Shown: positions 44,335 through 56,500 of the stretch, one piece after another
How positions within the stretch are numbered: position 1 is the first letter of the stretch
How the letters are laid out: each line of letters opens with the position of its first letter
Source: Mactra quadrangularis
Taxonomy: Eukaryota > Mollusca > Bivalvia > Venerida > Mactridae
Reading direction: 5' to 3'
Assembly (NCBI GenBank): GCA_025267735.1
Contig: CM046304.1
Span: forward strand, 29,019,381 to 29,083,380
DNA: 64,000 nucleotides
Made by a program: the position numbers and the translations under genes
Notes under the pieces: generated by a model
Database searches by the model: none
Told to the model about the DNA's origin: nothing
What the model saw: only the letters and a program-made list of their open reading frames with translations

Positions 44335-45045
44335 TAGATACCATAGTGGCGTTGCAGTTGTGATGCGCAGCAAACAGTGTACACTTTTCTCCTTAGCCTC
44401 GCGCACGTAAAATTGGCATCTGACATGAATTATTAGGGGTGTAACGGTTAACCGATATACCGGTTAATATTGCAATACGAATTCTAACGGTTTTTAACCG
44501 GTTCAATTTTCCTTGAACCGGTTTTTGCAGTTATGTGTCGTACTGTTTGTTTTTATCATAATCTGAAAGTTAAATGTTTAAAAAATGTTAAAATGTATTG
44601 AATACTTAAAATAATCCTACTATGCTTTAAAAGGCTAAACATTAAGTCAAATGAGAGAAAAAATGTTTTCGAAACTCGTCTAAAAAACAAGCATTTTTCT
44701 AACATATAGATCATTTTACACTAGTAATTCAATCATTTGAATAAGAGAGCATTTGAAGTACCCATATGCGTGTTATGCTGATCCAATTAGAACGAAGTAC
44801 ATGCATTAATTCATGCTTTGCATGTCTAAGCAAAACACCGGTAAGTATTGCAATATATTGCAATACGGGTTTTGAATATTGCAATATATTGCAATACGGT
44901 TTTTACCGTATTGTTACACCCCTATGAATTATAAGACTTTCATTTCTTTTAAAACTTAAGTTCAAAGCTATTTTTTCACGTTTTTTTAAACCCGTAGCAT
45001 TTGTGATGCCATATTCGCGTGGTATGGCCACCATGAATGTAGTCA
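44335..45045. repeat. Dispersed foldback repeat, copy 2, split by a hAT MITE
   Basis: It shares TGATGC(G/T)CAGCAAA, the CTCGCG segment and the GTAGCATTTGTGATGCCATA...GTGGTAT end with 17,075-17,530. The interruption at 44,434-44,924 is the hAT element. Confidence 0.6.
44434..44924. mobile_element. hAT-type MITE with TAGGGGTGTAAC ends
   Basis: The TAGGGGTGTAAC / GTTACACCCCTA ends are flanked by TGAATTAT at 44,426-44,433 and 44,925-44,932, an 8-bp duplication. The interior has repeated ATTGCAATATATTGCAATAC and AACCGGTT-type motifs. No transposase ORF. Confidence 0.95.
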
Positions 45046-45099
45046 TATTTAAACAGTAATTTCAAAAACCTATGAAGAGAGAAGAAACAGTATGCATCA

Positions 45100-46024
45100 T
45101 AGAGCCTACACTCCCCTCGCAGCTCAGTGAATACATTACATTCACCCGCTGCGTTAAAACTAGTCGATTTATGATATTGACCTTTACTATCAACCTTTGA
45201 ACGACCAATGGAAGTTTACCAAATTCCGATTTAGCAGAAAAACTTTATACGCATTTTCATTGGTTGAACGGGTAAACAACGCCTTATATGGTATGATCAT
45301 ACTAGTGACGAATGCAGCCTCGTATGACGTCATATATAGCGTGGCTACACTTAGTATTTAGGTTTAATAAGTTGCTCTACTTTTACAGTTAAAAGCTAAG
45401 AGAAACACGTTTAAAAAAACCAATGTTTACTTTCATTTTTGTTTATTTTTCATTATCTAACTAAAGCTACATTCTATAAACATAAAACTAGCCGTGAGGG
45501 CACCGTGCGATCAAGCTCTGCAAGGACCCTTACAAACTCTTGCGTATCCGTACGGTCTGTTACGTTTTTCCAGGGTCACTGAGATGAGCCGTGGTTTCTC
45601 ATATCAGTTTCAAAGTCAAATCTTGAACAAAATCATGGCCGAGTATGGATTAAACTTGCATATCTTCCACCTACGGCTTCGTATGGGTGTGTTGTTTTGT
45701 GACACGTGGGCACCGTCACCTTAATACGCAAGGCTTCCCACGGCCTACGGCTGTCTGCACGTACGAGTCCGCATCAAGCCACGATTTTATGGGACTGAGG
45801 CATAATGCAAAACTGTCCAACATCTTTGCATTTCGACATTTTGAAATGACAGGCGTGAGAATGTTTTGCATTTATTTTTAAAAACCACGTGACAATTATG
45901 CGATTTAAATGTTTATGTGTCCCTGTCTAAAAATAGAATTATCAGTTTGCACGTAGTATTTTAGCAGAGGTAGAAAGTGAACGAGTGAATCTTTCGAACC
46001 GATGCATCGGAGAGTACAGAGAGC
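45100..46024 (-). repeat. Long dispersed repeat, copy 2
   Basis: Reverse-complement partner of 3,807-4,612. It holds an extra ~340 bp (about 45,457-45,800) of higher GC content and unknown origin, and preserves the empty site of the SINE in copy 1. The two short open frames inside the extra segment are not recognised. Confidence 0.7.
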
Positions 46025-46049
46025 CAACCAAAGTTATAAGACTAATGGG

Positions 46050-46410
46050 AGCAGGTTTGGCTAGGTCAAATTTCTAAAATGTTGATTACCATTGGATTTT
46101 ATATTTCCTGTAAATGCAGTTTGAATCTAACCATGCCTTTAAGCAAGCTATGTTTTTGTTGTTACGTTGCTTACAGCTTCTTGTCAAGGTCGAAGTTTTA
46201 AAATGTAGGTTACCATTGCATTTTAGATTTCCGCTTCATGAAGTTAAAATCAAATCATTCCTATAATCAAGCAATGTTTTTGTTTTCTTATTGCTTACAG
46301 CCTTTTGGCATTGGTCATATTTTTAAGATGTTGAATACCATTGGAATTTAGATTTCCATTATATGTTATAAAAATCAAATCATTCAAGCTTACAGCTTGG
46401 GAAGGTACGA
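46050..46410. repeat. Three-copy ~125-bp tandem repeat
   Basis: TACCATTG(G/C)ATTTTAGATTTCC and TTGCTTACAGC(C/T)T recur with ~125-bp spacing (units near 46,086, 46,210 and 46,336). Non-coding. Confidence 0.75.
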
Positions 46411-46589
46411 CAATAGGTTGTAATAACTTGTTTGGAAACAATAATTGCATTTTGTAGACTCAGTTTAATGCTGATGCACATTGATCCTCTTGACAGCTAT
46501 TAATCAGACGCAGTAGATCTGGTTACTAGTATTTATCAGTCAATCTTCCTGATGAGTATATTCCTTAACTGTAGCCGACATTCTTGCAA

Positions 46590-46745
46590 ATGGATAAAAC
46601 GCCTCTGTAGGTACCCATTAACACCAAGGTAAAGTTAGCAATCGACAGTTAAGTTTCTTGCTCAATAAAAGTAACATTGTTCTTGGTGAGATTCAAACCC
46701 GGGACCTCCTGACGCGCATCCTACAACTTGAAAACTGGTCTCTCA
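46590..46745 (-). repeat. tRNA-SINE fragment, antisense
   Basis: The minus strand reads GCGCGTCAGGAGGTCCCGGG then TTTGAATCTC, a tRNA-like B-box region, with the TTGAGCAAGAAACTTAA body motif. Boundaries are unclear. Confidence 0.5.
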
Positions 46746-46799
46746 TAAAATATTACTTAAAATCGATATGAATCGATTAATGAAACAATAAACAGTGAT

Positions 46800-49700
46800 A
46801 AACAAGACATTCTAATATTTTTTTATAAATTTATTCTACAATTTTGTAATTTAAAACAATCTTATCTGTACGAAAAATAAATATTGATAAGATACAAAAA
46901 TACATAAAGCTTCAATAGAACAGGATATAAACAACATATAATGTTTAAACTGCATAATAACAACGATCCATAGTCTCATACTTGCGTATAATTGGGTGTG
47001 GCAGCGCGTGCCAATATTGACTTTAACACTTTTTTCAAAATTAAACTTAATAAAATGAGCTGATATAATAAAATATGTGTAGCCCTCTTTTTATCTGGTA
47101 ATTTCAAGAATGAAGTAATAATTTTAAAGTACCTGTATGAGACTGTGGATCGTTGAAACTCTCTGATGACCGATAATCTGCTAAAGATTTGAATAATGTT
47201 TTTGTTCTTATCTCAATTAACTTATATAATTATATTCTACAATCATCTACAAGGGCTAGCAGTGTGTATTTGAATATAAGTATTAAATTGACGAATAAAG
47301 TTTTGAATATTGCTTCTTAATGTGTTATCCCGTGAATGAAAAATCGATTTAGTTAACAGAACAGAACAAAGTCATGACGTTTACACTTTATAGCGAATAA
47401 GAGATATGCCATAATTCGTACATCATATGTTTTAAGACGCTGAAATATCTTTTAAATTTAATTTGTATAATTTTATCTAATTAACAATTGTTTCCATTCA
47501 AAAAGTCATGGAGGAGATATGCCTTTTAATTTTAGATGTATAAGTTTCAAAATGTCATCACGCCCTTGATTCTTTAGTCGTAAATTTAAAACGAAAATTT
47601 CAAAACGCGTGAATCAAAATGACATATCTGGCAGTAGGTATGCCGTAATTATTCGTTTAAAACATTCCAAAGAAATACAAATATTTATATCTGTCAAAAT
47701 ATCTATGCTTAGTTTTCATGCCACTTTTTCTCATATCCACTAGATCTACTTTACAATTCCAAAGCAAACAATCCTATTACGTCATTAATGACGTCACAAA
47801 ATAATACTTGTCATACATTTCTCGATTTCATTGGACTATTTGAATGAGCCAATCAAATCACTGCAATCAATTTACTAGGCAGATAGTTCATCAATCGTCC
47901 TAAAAAATTATGTACATCACTAAAAATGCCAAGTTTAGTCTTTGAACTGTTTGTCTGATAAATTGCAGATAACATAACTACTCTGACATTGACCTTAAGG
48001 CTATAATTTTAGTGTGACGTCATAACTATGTAAAAACCTATTATAAACTGTTAAATATGTATTAGGTGTCGTAAATCAATTAACAAGACGCCAATTTCAA
48101 TCGATAGATATTTAATTAATTCAATAGCTAGTTAACAAATTCAATTAATGTATTCATGGATCAATTTATTTAACAAATTATGAATATAAAATCAATATAA
48201 ATGGGTTATAATGAAGTGCAGCGACCTAATATATATTATTGCTATCGATGTATGTATAATGAACAAAAACATGATGTAAGTTTGTTTTATAATAAAAATG
48301 AAATGTGTGCATCTATTTACAAATATACGTAACAATAAGTAAACAATCATATAAAACTATGACGTCATAATAATAAGATGACGTCATTATGATGAACACG
48401 TGCATACAAGGTAATGATACATGTAAAAATAAACGTTTATACGAAACAAAAATGCATGCATAAGACATGTTAAATGGACATGCTTTTATACTTATACTCT
48501 ACATAATTATATATTTGAACATTTACGGTTTTGCAACATCTAGATTTAGTCTTCGTTCGCTTAAAAATTACTTACAAGAAACAATACGGAAATCAAATGA
48601 ATAATTTGATCACCCAGATCTAGAAGCCATTGACTCTATGTATATATAACTTTATTTCCTCCAGATTTGAAGAATTGCGATATGAATTTCATGAACAACA
48701 AATTGCCAGACAATGTATTTGTGAAAAAAAAACAAATTCAAAGGAACTCGTTGCTAGTTAACGTAAGTATATGGGTGAATTTGAGCGATGTTAGAAAATC
48801 ATTTTATGCTCTAGGACAAATCTCGTCAATTAAAATCAACATTCTGAAGTCATTGGTCTGTCTCTCCAGGGAAACAAGTTTATTGAAATAAAATGGTTTT
48901 AGATCTGCAACACAACAACTGGACATTGTGACAAATAAGCCAGAATGATTTAAGATAGGTTACACTTCTTAAAGCACAGGATGCCACGACCGTACGCTAC
49001 ATGTGACAGTAAACGTCAAATACATATGTTGAACATACATGTATATAATATATATAAATATATATTTATAATATAAATATAGCATTGGACACCGGTATGT
49101 AGCTATATGATAAATAGTAAGTTGTCATAAATATGTTGAATACAGCCAAAGATGGCTGAATAACTTTGACAGTAATTATGTCGGAAAAACGTTGTTCAAA
49201 ACAAGAAGTCTTCATGCCCTTGTAAAAGGAAACTTAATGAAACAGCCTGTAAATGAAGTTGCTTTAGAGCCTAAGTTGTCCGCTTGAAACCTTTCGAATA
49301 AAAGAAAAACGAGAGAAAGTATGGGCACTTTAGAAACCACACAAATTTAAAGATGGTTAGTCAATGGCTCAAGGCCATTTTGAGACGCGAACCCTTGAGA
49401 AGTCTTTTAACAAAATAGCAAATCTTTGAGAAAATTTCAACTAGGTCTACTCGTGAATGTTAAAACGAATACTTTGTTTCTTAAGCAATCTTTGAACTGA
49501 CCCTTAATCTCGAAGAGAACCTTCGATAACTGTTTCAAGATAGCATGGGCGATTTAGAAATGATCAAAAATAGAAAAATAAACAAGGAAAAGATTTAAAT
49601 ATGCATAGCATTAATTTTGCTATATGAAAGTGACTAGATTTACGCTTGACTAGAAAATTTAGGTTGATATACATGTATACTTCTGAATAAAACAATCATA

Positions 49701-50538
49701 TCATTTATACTGTCAGTTATTACCATGGTAAACTTATCACAGATGATACTTAGAATATCAAACAAAACATTTACTACACAAAAAATGTACGTCTCCATAG
49801 AAACGTGTGTGACGTCACACATGAACGTATCTAAATATAATACATCAAAAGAATCTATCTAGAAAAAAAACCCAATTTAGTTATCTAAGATTTATGATTT
49901 GAAAATAATTCGAAACATGGTTTGGAAAAGGGTAATGAAAAACCTGAACAAATTCGAAAGTAAAATGTACACAAGAACCTGTGACGTGTACACATCATTT
50001 CATTGCATAGTTCTCAAACCGGAAGCACAAATGTGACATGATAACAACACCTAAAATGACGCAGCACATTCCATAGGTAAATTTAATAACATTAATAAAA
50101 AAGAATAACAAACAAAATTAATGAAATATTGAAATATAAACAATCAAACCATATGTAGTATACTAAACACTAGCCGATATCTTAAGTACTGTACACGGAC
50201 AAGTAAAACACGTTCTTGTATTCAAAAGAATCATTTTTTAAACTCACATATTCTAATTCAAGATGTCATCGATAAATAACGTGGAGAACGCTGAGAATAA
50301 CAACTTGGCATAGCGGACACACGTTTCTGGGTTTCACCTAACTGTCTGGGAATTCCCCGTAAATGGTAATACAAAATGAACATGGTCTAAGTACACTGAT
50401 CAGAAATACATTCAAAAATGTCCATGGGCATGCAACACCTTTCCACTTCTATCAGAAGAGAAATGTCTGTGCTATGACCCACTCCATCGTCTGTACAATT
50501 AAAATGACATATCCAACTTTAATACTGTTTTATATCTC
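46800..50538 (-). other. AT-rich region; possible 3' UTR of the Hv-like gene
   Basis: No coding frame is recognised in ~3.7 kb. If the short last exon of the Hv-like gene is used, its 3' UTR runs leftward into here. A candidate polyadenylation signal (AATAAA on the minus strand) lies near 48,650, another near 46,830. Direct evidence for either is lacking. Confidence 0.35.
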
Positions 50539-50559
50539 TCACAGTTTAGTATCAACTCC
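50539..50559 (-). CDS. Hv-like gene, last short coding exon
   Basis: Acceptor TTTGTATTTTCAG|GGAGTT is in phase with the donor at 51,097. It adds six residues GVDTKL and a TGA at 50,539-50,541. D-T-K-L at a C-terminus fits a class I PDZ ligand. The exon is short, so confidence rests on the splice sites and phase. Confidence 0.55.
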   Translation of the reverse strand, partial: GVDTKL

Positions 50560-53500
50560 CTGAAAATACAAAGCAAATTAATATTATGATTAGTTTTGAA
50601 ATAGTAGAAGATCACTAGCGTCTTGAAATAACAATATTTACGATGTCTGCCTTATGAAGAGACGACGCTCTGGCATACTGGGTTTGTCTAGATATTTTCG
50701 TATAAAAACCTCAATTGAGACAAATATAGTTTATATGCATATACACGGAGTACTTAATTACAAAAACATATCAATGATTTCAGACATACCACTAAAAAGG
50801 ATCACATTCGATAAGCACCAGCAGTTTTCTATGAGACCAATAAAGTTTGAAATGCAATTTGAACTATATTTAGCAAACCATTTTACTCAAGGCTTTATAC
50901 ATTTCACGAAGAATCGTTATAAAACAGAACAGAGCGGTAATTGTTTCCGCGACAGTAAATATTTACACTCATATATGAATGATGTTCTGTACGAGAAAAC
51001 GTAAAACATACGAAGAAATAAAGTTGACAAAAGAAAGTAATACAAAGTGATACAAAGGTTATATGAATTCAGAACACATAATGTGTTCAATACTTACATC
51101 ATCGCCTTTAGGATTCTGACAAATGCTATCTTCAAACACTGGGTTGTCTTCTCCTGTACTGTAGGTGGAGTTAACACTCATTCTTGGTCCTAATGGAAGA
51201 GTAGATGTCGTACTGTTAGAGACAGTTCTTCCTAAGTTAAAATCATCTAAGCTTACACTACTCATTCTACTAAATGAAGGAACGTAAGTAGAGTCTAGAT
51301 CATCATCAGAGTCTGCTGGAGTGGGAGGTTCCGGTTCGTATGTAGATTTAGTTAGATCAGTCTGACTATTTACTGATAAGCCTAATGATGCTAATCTATT
51401 CAACACTGGAAGTAAACTGCTTCTTCTACGACGTCCACCTGGAAGAAAGTAATTAAATAGTAAATGGCATAACTCTATTTTAAGAAGTTAGGCCACAACA
51501 AATTGATCATCTGTTCTATGGATTCGCTCGCACCTTAATTTTGACGGTTTTTTACAAAAAATATATTTTTATTTCCTCGCTCGCTCATAAAAATTTGGTC
51601 AAACCGCTATATAAAGCAACTGAATTAAGATTTTTTTTTCTTCGCTCGCTCGCCCCATTTTTTCTAGAAAAATCAGTAGAACAAATTATCAACTTGTTGT
51701 GGCCTTATGTATTCGATTTTGGTCTGGTGCCTTGTGTCGATTTTCAATCATATAGTCATATCCACAGGTGCCCATCGCATTACAAAACTCCAAATAGTTG
51801 TTAATTATTACTTAAACACGCTCTAATTATCATAAAAACATCAAATACAAAAGTTCCCACCAAAAGCCAAAATTTTGTTTTGTAAAAAAATATAAGGTAT
51901 CCAACTCGATGAAATCGTTCTGAATTTTACTCGGAAGAGATGTGACAGGTCAGCTTTCCCAGACTAAACACCTCTTTTCCAATGGCTTAGCGCTTAAATC
52001 GAATACGGACGCGTTAGATAACTTAAAAACTGACTTCCATCATCAATATCAAGTTTCTCGCTCCCTTGCTAAGATTGTACCGATCATTTTACTTGAATCG
52101 GTTTTGTTAATCTCCCGAGTCGACCATTTTATTGAATGAGGATGCGCGCGCATCATACATGACCTTAATTTGGTTACGAGTCATTTTATTGGACAGAATA
52201 AAAATACCGTCCAATGAAATGACTCGTAACAAACGTGATGCGCGCGCATCACCATTCACAAAATGGTTGAGCCGGCAGATAAACAATAGCGAATCGAGTA
52301 AACTGATCGAAATACAGTCTTGCGGATCATGGCCAGGAGTTTGATATTAACGCTAGTAATACATTTTTTGTTAGTCTAACACGTCCTTATTAGTATTTAG
52401 CGCTTTATCGTTCGGGAGTGAGTGTTTAGTCTTGAAAAGCAGACCTGTCACATCTCTTCCGAGTAAAATTCTGAAGGATTTCATCGAGTTGGATACCTTA
52501 TATTTTTTAATAAACAAATTTTTGGATTTCCGACGCGACGGACACCTGTGGTCATATCACTGAATCCATATTTTTTCCAGGTAACTAAAAGCCATATTTC
52601 GGCTATTAATTGCATGGAAAACATAATTGTTATTAGGCGTTGGATATGTTATTATTATGGACCACACTTGTCCTTTTACGTGCTCGATGACTAATTTACC
52701 ATTGAACTTCGCGAAGGAGAACGAATGTTGAACATTATATACAAATGATAGGCAAGGAATGGTTGGGAATTACTTCACATCTTTTACAACGTACTCAAAT
52801 TATATCAACTAAATGTATAATGGATTACTGAACAATATACAATATGGCAACACACAATCTTTTGTCTGGATTTCTAAATTAATATGTTATTTTACTGAAA
52901 ATATAAAATAGTAGTGTGTCCTATATGAATGTCTGTAAATAAAAGTATTGCTAAAAATATAGTCATCTAATACATACCTCCGTTGGCAGCACAACTCTGT
53001 ATTTCTTTATCATTGGCTCCTTTTCGTTTAGCCAACGATTGCAAGTTCTTTACTTCAACCTTTAAATGAAAACAATAAACGTAAATATTTGATACAGAAA
53101 GAAACATGTTTTTGAAGAATTAATGGATGTATTAGGTTTCATGTAAATGTTTACAATTGTACATTTGTCCATTAACGTACAGGTTACAAAGTATCATAGG
53201 TTATTTCAAATACCTCAATGTTTGAGATCAGCCTAAACATTTATGCAAAAGAAATGTGTGTCATTCCAAAAAGCAAATCCTTGGCTATAAATGCATGTAT
53301 TATTCTGTGAATTATAATAATTTGTTCTCGAGTAATGAGCCACTAATTGAACTTTCAAGGAAATCGACTATTTTGTAATATAATTTCTTGTATGTAGATA
53401 TATACGATATGTCTCGGAACCGTGCCGGTCGCCAATGATCAACATTAGCGTGAAATTTATACATTGACGTGATTTTATTAACATGTTTGATCATAAAAAT

Positions 53501-56500
53501 GATAGGTAACACCTCAATCCATAATAATAAACACTTCAATCGTAATATAAATGTGTCCTTACGGATAGGTCCGAAATGTATTCTTTTTCCTTAACCGGTG
53601 ATACCATAAAAATCACAATAGTGTGATATACACTTCACTATTGACTGGGTCGGTATTTTTATGAGGTATATTAGTATCGTGTCGATCGAATATCGACGAT
53701 CAATCAATAAGACAATTAAACATGCGATAATAATTGCTATAATCATCATTATTATGAGTAAGCTAGACGTATTGAGGTGAGATCGTAGCCTTAAGACATA
53801 TATTCATAACATTTTTGACAGAATGGTGTTTAAGACCAGTTGTGCATGTGTGAAAGCCAGGTCGATATATATGTACACCTCGCTGGCCCAAGTATATTAG
53901 ATTTAAGAACGTCTAGATGCTTTGGAAATTGAACAATGTCTTTAATTCGAGACAGTGCCAATGGCTTTTAAATTGGATGGGTAACAAACGAGCGACGAGC
54001 TTGTGTTTAAGAATGAGTTTTAGTCGGTTTTTATGGTCTTATATTAAACTATGAAATTATACTTTGCTTACCCTATAAATTTCAACCTTCATTTTCAGAT
54101 CATTGGCTCTTTTAACAGATCCACGATATTGTTGTTTGACAATCTTCAGTTGAAGTAAATCACGACCCTGTATTACCAGTACGAAACCTGAAAAATGAAA
54201 ACAAAATTCCATTTATAGTGAAGGTATCTTTGATAGTCTCTGGGTACGAGACTGGATAGCCAGTATCACATCCTACATCGTAATTCAGAATCTTGAATGC
54301 AATGTATCAAGACATTTGGTACAAGCTTTGACCTCAGGATTGTGTTGATGTACAGGCAAATGTTTAAACATTTGATAATTGGTTTTTTACATTTAAAAAA
54401 CGAAATAAAAATGAAAGAGAAACCGCCCCCGATAACCACACAAATAGTAAAAACATTGATTTTTATTGAAAAGTAATTTTATTTTTTGGTGCTAAATGTT
54501 TTAAAGAGATATAAATTATCCGTCTAATTAATTAATTTTTAAATGCCCTCAGACGTGACGTCCCCATCAATTTCCGAATATAAGTTAAACTTTTATATAA
54601 CATAAAGATTCTATTATATTTTCGTCATTTTTCAAAACAAAATAGTATATAAAAGTATATAAAAAAATGAACTCTGACCTATGATTATGTTTTTTGCATT
54701 GTCCGAAACTCGCATACTTGTCAATGCTTTAACCTAAGTAATTTGTAACACTGACGTTAAACACCGAGTACGTAATACATAATGGTGGCCTGACCTTTTG
54801 TGACCTAATTTGTAAACAGTTTTCTTCAGTAATAATTGTTAAAATATACTTTTTTGCATTAAACACATAATAACACAATGAACCCATGCTTCATGACGTA
54901 GAACAATTTACAACTGTTGGCTCTGATGATACTGCAGTTTTGTTTTGTTTTTTGTTTGATTTAAATGAGGGTCCGTCCACTCCAAAGGGATACATTTTGT
55001 GCAGACCCCAGGATGTGACCCTTCATCCCTTAAAGATTGTTTTGTTTTAGTAACATATGCGGTAAGGGCATACAATTTTACTCACTGGCAAGACGTTACA
55101 GTTGACAAAATTGTTGCAATAAAACAGTTGGAGTGAGCAATACCAAACAAAGTGGTCAAAAACGTTTAAGTATCCTGAGGGGATTATTTACTTAATTTAG
55201 TGTAAAATTATGACCACGTTGAAATACAGCTGACAAAATATGCATGAACCGTCTATCTGTATAAGTCTTAGTAGCAAAACATTGTCATAATTTATGTTTG
55301 TCTTAACCGCCCTCACCAACCAAAGTTGACCAAAATATCTTTTTTATTACGATACGGAGAAGTTACTCACAACACTATAATTATTAGTATTATCAGTAAT
55401 ATAAAGATATCGTGCGACTGGTTTTATCGTAAGAATATGTACATGTATACAAATTGTAATATAGTACCAAATTCTGTCTATAAAAAGATATCGGTTGTAA
55501 TGTCGTTGGCAATATCACCCATTTCCCCAGATAAACTAACCATTAAAACCAAGCTCCGCCCTAAAACTAAACATTCTACATTGTACTTACTGTTGACAAT
55601 CCTCACTACTCTCCAGGGCAGAATAAAAATCATGATATTTGCAGCTTCGTCTTCGGGATGTGCCCACAAACCTTCCCAGAACACAAGATCTAGAGCCCAA
55701 GATACTGTTATGATAAATGCATCGAAAACCTGTAAGCAACCATTTGAAATATGTAAATTGACAACCAATATTAGTAATGCTTTGAACTATATTATTATTT
55801 TGTTTTAACACTATTGACATATTAAGCGTATGTACATGTATCAAGTTTTATTAACACACAATGTATTAAAAAGGTAGTTCCAGAAAATAACATTTTCAAC
55901 GTAGGAAAGTGGGGAGAGATGAAAAAGATGCATAAAGCAAACTCATTTTGATAAGCACCGAGAGCAAAAAATCGTTGATCAACGGAAATTTAAAAGACAT
56001 ATATAACAATAAGCATGACTATTGAGATACACATAGCGTGAGGATAACGGTAATACAAATTAAACAAAAAATGAGTGTGAACTTAAAAACAGTCAAAAAG
56101 ATTAAATCAATTATCTTGGTGCACGTGACATTTTTCACTCAAGACTATACATTTTGGAACAGTTTGTGTAGAAATCTGTCTTCACAAAACTTCGTAAAAA
56201 TGAAACACAAACGCAAAGGTAAATAGAAACCCAATTCGTATACTGACCTCAATTTTATGATGAAGAAATTTCTTTCCCATAATGAAGATCTTGAAGTATG
56301 TTATGAGTACTAAAAATGTTAAAATCACCATGGAACCCAGATGGAAGGCATGGGTTAGCTCATGTAACATGTAATGTCTAACTTTAGCCGCATCTGTTTG
56401 GAATATATCATGTTTGTGATCACCACCTGCACCTCGCTTCTTTCTAGTATGAGTGTGGAAGTCACTATGCTCATGAGTATGGTCGTGGAAGTGATCTCTG

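Noticed and set aside
50654..51004. 116-codon plus-strand open frame.
   Set aside because: It lies in an intron of the Hv-like gene on the opposite strand, AT-rich codons, no family motif.
55326..55808. 160-codon plus-strand open frame.
   Set aside because: Antisense shadow of the conserved S3-S4 exon, which has better codon structure, splice sites and homology.
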